Part shown: one piece after another, positions 61,978 to 64,000 of the stretch
How positions within the stretch are numbered: position 1 is the first letter of the stretch
Layout: each line of letters starts with the position of its first letter
Assembly: GCF_003259615.1 (NCBI RefSeq)
Contig: NZ_QLLR01000003.1
Span: forward strand, 186,001 to 250,000
Direction of reading: 5' to 3'
Origin: Pedobacter cryoconitis
GTDB lineage: Bacteria > Bacteroidota > Bacteroidia > Sphingobacteriales > Sphingobacteriaceae
DNA length: 64,000 bases
Program-made: the position numbers and the translations under genes
Notes under the pieces: model-generated
Database searches by the model: none
Told to the model about the DNA's origin: nothing
The model's input: only the letters and a program-made list of their open reading frames with translations

Positions 61978-62889
61978 TTACAAGATATATTCATCATTGA
62001 TAGGCTTAACTGGCGCGGGAATTTTTTCTGCGCCAATCATTTCCAGTAAGTTGATCTCTATTGTTCTTGTAATCTGGTTTAAAGGTACTGAGGAAGAGTT
62101 ATTCTCAAAAGGATCGATCAGGCTCATTCCATTGATCTGTGTAGATACAAAGACAAAACCAACCAGCCAGCCAATAAAGATAGCCCATACCCCTGCTTCA
62201 TGACTCACTACTAAGGTCAGTGACACCACAAATAACCAGATAAAGACTTTGGTGAAATAATTATAAGTTGTCGGGAAAACCGTGTTTTTAATCCGTTCAG
62301 CTCTTCCCATATGATCGGAGAAATTAACCAGGAGCTTGTTCAGCTCCATGAAACGGAAACCATCAATCATTCCATCTTTACTGAGCTGTTGTAAATCTCT
62401 GGATTGCAAGGTTAGAATAGCATTGTGCACGTTACTATGGAGATTGATTTCCTGCAGATCAGCCTCATCCAGGTATTGCTGATAATTTTCATCCACCGCG
62501 TCCCTGAGTTTGGCTTTAAGGGCATATAAAAACCCAATATGGCGGCGGACCATTCTATCTTTTAATCCTTTAAATTCCTGGTCGCTGGTTTCATTCTGGG
62601 AGATATAGGTAATCACACTTCTGGCCCATGACCTGGAGTCATTGACTAAAGAACCCCATATTTTGCGGGCTTCCCACCATCGGTCGTAAGCCTGGTTATT
62701 ATTAAATCCAATAAAAAAAGCTATCGCGGTACCTAAAACGGTAGGAATGATAGCTGGGATCTCAAAGTTATGTTTAATCAGGAACGCTCTGGTCAGATAC
62801 GCCCCTGTGCAGGAAAAGATCATGATAAGGTCTACTTGCCAGGTATTTCTGAGAATACGGCTTAACCGGATGTTGTGTACTATTAGCAT
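61978..62889 (-). CDS. Bestrophin/UPF0187 family anion channel
   Basis: Start placed at the ATG ending at 62889 (MLIVHNIRLSRIL), since the upstream 14 codons do not resemble the family. Bestrophin hallmarks are FIGFNNNQAYDRWWEARKIW, NDSRSWARSVITY and the C-terminal DPFENNSSSVPLNQITRTI with conserved acidic segment. Four TM helices are predicted. Bacterial bestrophins form pentameric cation or anion channels; ion selectivity is unknown. Confidence 0.9.
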   Translation of the reverse strand: MLIVHNIRLSRILRNTWQVDLIMIFSCTGAYLTRAFLIKHNFEIPAIIPTVLGTAIAFFIGFNNNQAYDRWWEARKIWGSLVNDSRSWARSVITYISQNETSDQEFKGLKDRMVRRHIGFLYALKAKLRDAVDENYQQYLDEADLQEINLHSNVHNAILTLQSRDLQQLSKDGMIDGFRFMELNKLLVNFSDHMGRAERIKNTVFPTTYNYFTKVFIWLFVVSLTLVVSHEAGVWAIFIGWLVGFVFVSTQINGMSLIDPFENNSSSVPLNQITRTIEINLLEMIGAEKIPAPVKPINDEYIL

Positions 62890-62972
62890 TAGGGAAATTT
62901 GCGTTTTGTGTAATGTACAAACAAAACGCAAATTTGTTTGCTAACCCCTATGAATAAAATGCTTTTTTTCTA

Positions 62973-64000
62973 TTACAATACCCTCAATAATAAACCCTTA
63001 AGATATTCTCCTTCTGGAAAAGAAATTCTTACCGGGTGATCTTCGGGCTGATGGAATTGTTTGATGATCTGTACTTCTCTGCCTGCATCTAAGGCTGCCC
63101 AGGCAATAATCTGTTTGAAAGTTTCCAGATCAACAGCTCCTGAACAAGAGTAAGTAGCCAGAATACCACCTTTTTTAAGCAATAACATGCCCAGTCTGTT
63201 TAAGTCTTTGTAAGCACGTGCAGCTCTGTCTAAAGCAGACCTTGAAGGTGCATATTTTGGCGGATCAAGAACGATCACATCAAATAATCTTCCATCTTCT
63301 TTAAAAACGCGGAGTTGTTTATTCACGTCAGACTGTACGCTGGTTTGCTGATGTTCCATGAAGCCGTTTAAACCAAGGTTATGTTTTAAGGTTTCCATAG
63401 CCAGGGCCGAACTGTCCACACTGGTTACATGTTTAGCGCCGTGTTTTAAGCTATTTAAAGTGAATCCGCCACTGTAGCAGAAGCAATCCAGTACTTCTTT
63501 GTCTTTGGTATAGGCGGCAAGGATTTCACGGTTATCACGCTGATCGCAGTAAAAACCAGATTTCTGACCGTCTGCAATATTGATATGATAGCGAACGCCA
63601 TTTTCTTTAACCTCGATAAATTCTGGCGGGGTTTCTCCCCAAAGTAAGCCTTGCGAAACTTCCAGGTTTTCGTGGGTACGTGCATTGGCATCACTTTTAT
63701 CAAAGATCCCGATCGGGTTTAGTTCCGCAATTAAGATCTCAATCAGTTCTGCTTTAACATTCTCCATTCCTGCGCTCAGGATTTGTAAAGAAAGGTAGTC
63801 AGCATATTTATCAACGATTAGTCCGGGCAGGTAATCGGCTTCACTAAATACTAAACGGCAGGTATTTGTTTGCTGATCGCTCAGTAAATGTGCGCGGGAA
63901 GCAATTGCATCTTTCAATCTCACTTCATACCAGGCTTTATCAATAATGTTGTCTTCTTCCCATTCCAATAAACGCACTGCTACGCGTGACTGGCCGTTAT
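62973..64000 (-). CDS. RlmI/RlmK-type class I SAM-dependent rRNA methyltransferase, 5' truncated
   Basis: The reading frame is open to the right window edge (upstream codons read NGQSRVAV on this strand), so the true start and PUA N-terminus lie outside. Visible parts are LVFSEADYLPGLIVDKYADYL from the PUA/EEHEE domain, the SAM-binding VLDCFCYSGGFTLNSLKHGA and VIVLDPPKYAPSRSALDRAA with the catalytic PPK. It closes with LLLKKGGILATYSCSGAV. RlmI methylates C1962 of 23S rRNA; the exact target here is inferred. Confidence 0.9.
   Translation of the reverse strand, partial: NGQSRVAVRLLEWEEDNIIDKAWYEVRLKDAIASRAHLLSDQQTNTCRLVFSEADYLPGLIVDKYADYLSLQILSAGMENVKAELIEILIAELNPIGIFDKSDANARTHENLEVSQGLLWGETPPEFIEVKENGVRYHINIADGQKSGFYCDQRDNREILAAYTKDKEVLDCFCYSGGFTLNSLKHGAKHVTSVDSSALAMETLKHNLGLNGFMEHQQTSVQSDVNKQLRVFKEDGRLFDVIVLDPPKYAPSRSALDRAARAYKDLNRLGMLLLKKGGILATYSCSGAVDLETFKQIIAWAALDAGREVQIIKQFHQPEDHPVRISFPEGEYLKGLLLRVL

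Noticed and set aside
1..64000. tRNA, rRNA or CRISPR loci
   Set aside because: No cloverleaf-like segments, rRNA conserved blocks or regularly spaced repeats with unique spacers were seen anywhere in the window.

Overview
The window comes from a Bacteroidota chromosome and most resembles Sphingobacteriaceae (Pedobacter/Mucilaginibacter type). This rests on the fused LpxC/FabZ gene followed by lpxA, on promoters of the Bacteroidota form TTG-N19..21-TAnnTTTG instead of the E. coli -35/-10 boxes, on the scarcity of Shine-Dalgarno sequences, on family content (DUF2911, HYC_CC_PP, DUF3347, YtxH, S9 DPP-IV peptidases) and on moderate GC. No rRNA, tRNA, CRISPR array or prophage was seen. The sequence is almost entirely coding, and both ends cut through genes (lpxC/fabZ at the left, an RlmI-type methyltransferase at the right).

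Layout. 1-3.3 kb: lipid A synthesis (lpxC/fabZ, lpxA), a lone ABC ATPase and efp. 3.4-4.3 kb: an 826-bp non-coding insertion element with perfect 21-bp terminal inverted repeats and an 8-bp target duplication, but no transposase. 4.4-8.5 kb: a secreted subtilase, 5-formyl-THF cyclo-ligase, exonuclease III and a secreted cyclophilin. 8.7-11.1 kb: a small metal-handling (probably copper) cluster. 11.1-16.5 kb: YceI, a DODA-type dioxygenase, an S9 peptidase and an AhpC/AhpD peroxidase pair. 16.6-22.8 kb: a TetR-controlled RND efflux operon with a palindromic operator inside its promoter. 22.9-30.3 kb: ppc, then a TetR/TolC/EmrA/EmrB efflux operon on the other strand. 30.4-34.4 kb: small envelope proteins, a SugE-like SMR exporter, and an operon of histidine kinase, DinB, MenI-like thioesterase and Crp/Fnr regulator.

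34.5-36.9 kb: gltX and a YpfJ-type metallopeptidase. 36.9-43.8 kb: a six-gene co-directional signalling cluster (REC-kinase, CHASE3 kinase with three receivers, receiver, CheR, CheB without a receiver, receiver) with no chemoreceptor, CheA or CheW. 43.9-49.5 kb: M49-like lipoprotein peptidase, amidase lipoprotein, glnS, a stand-alone B12-binding domain protein and an enoyl-CoA hydratase. 49.7-52.5 kb: an NtrC-type activator and three small envelope/stress proteins ending at a 32-bp perfect hairpin. 52.9-57.5 kb: TlpA-like thioredoxin, two serine hydrolases of the beta-lactamase fold and aspS. 57.6-60.0 kb: an ECF sigma operon with a membrane anti-sigma-like protein and a repetitive beta-helix-like surface protein. 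60.1-64 kb: TerC, NdpA-like nucleoid protein, bestrophin and an rRNA methyltransferase.

The best candidates for something undescribed are the transposase-less element at 3437-4262, with its internal 10-bp tandem repeats, long hairpin and decayed reading frame, and the receptor-less CheR/CheB/multi-receiver kinase cluster. Most other genes are well-known housekeeping or envelope families.
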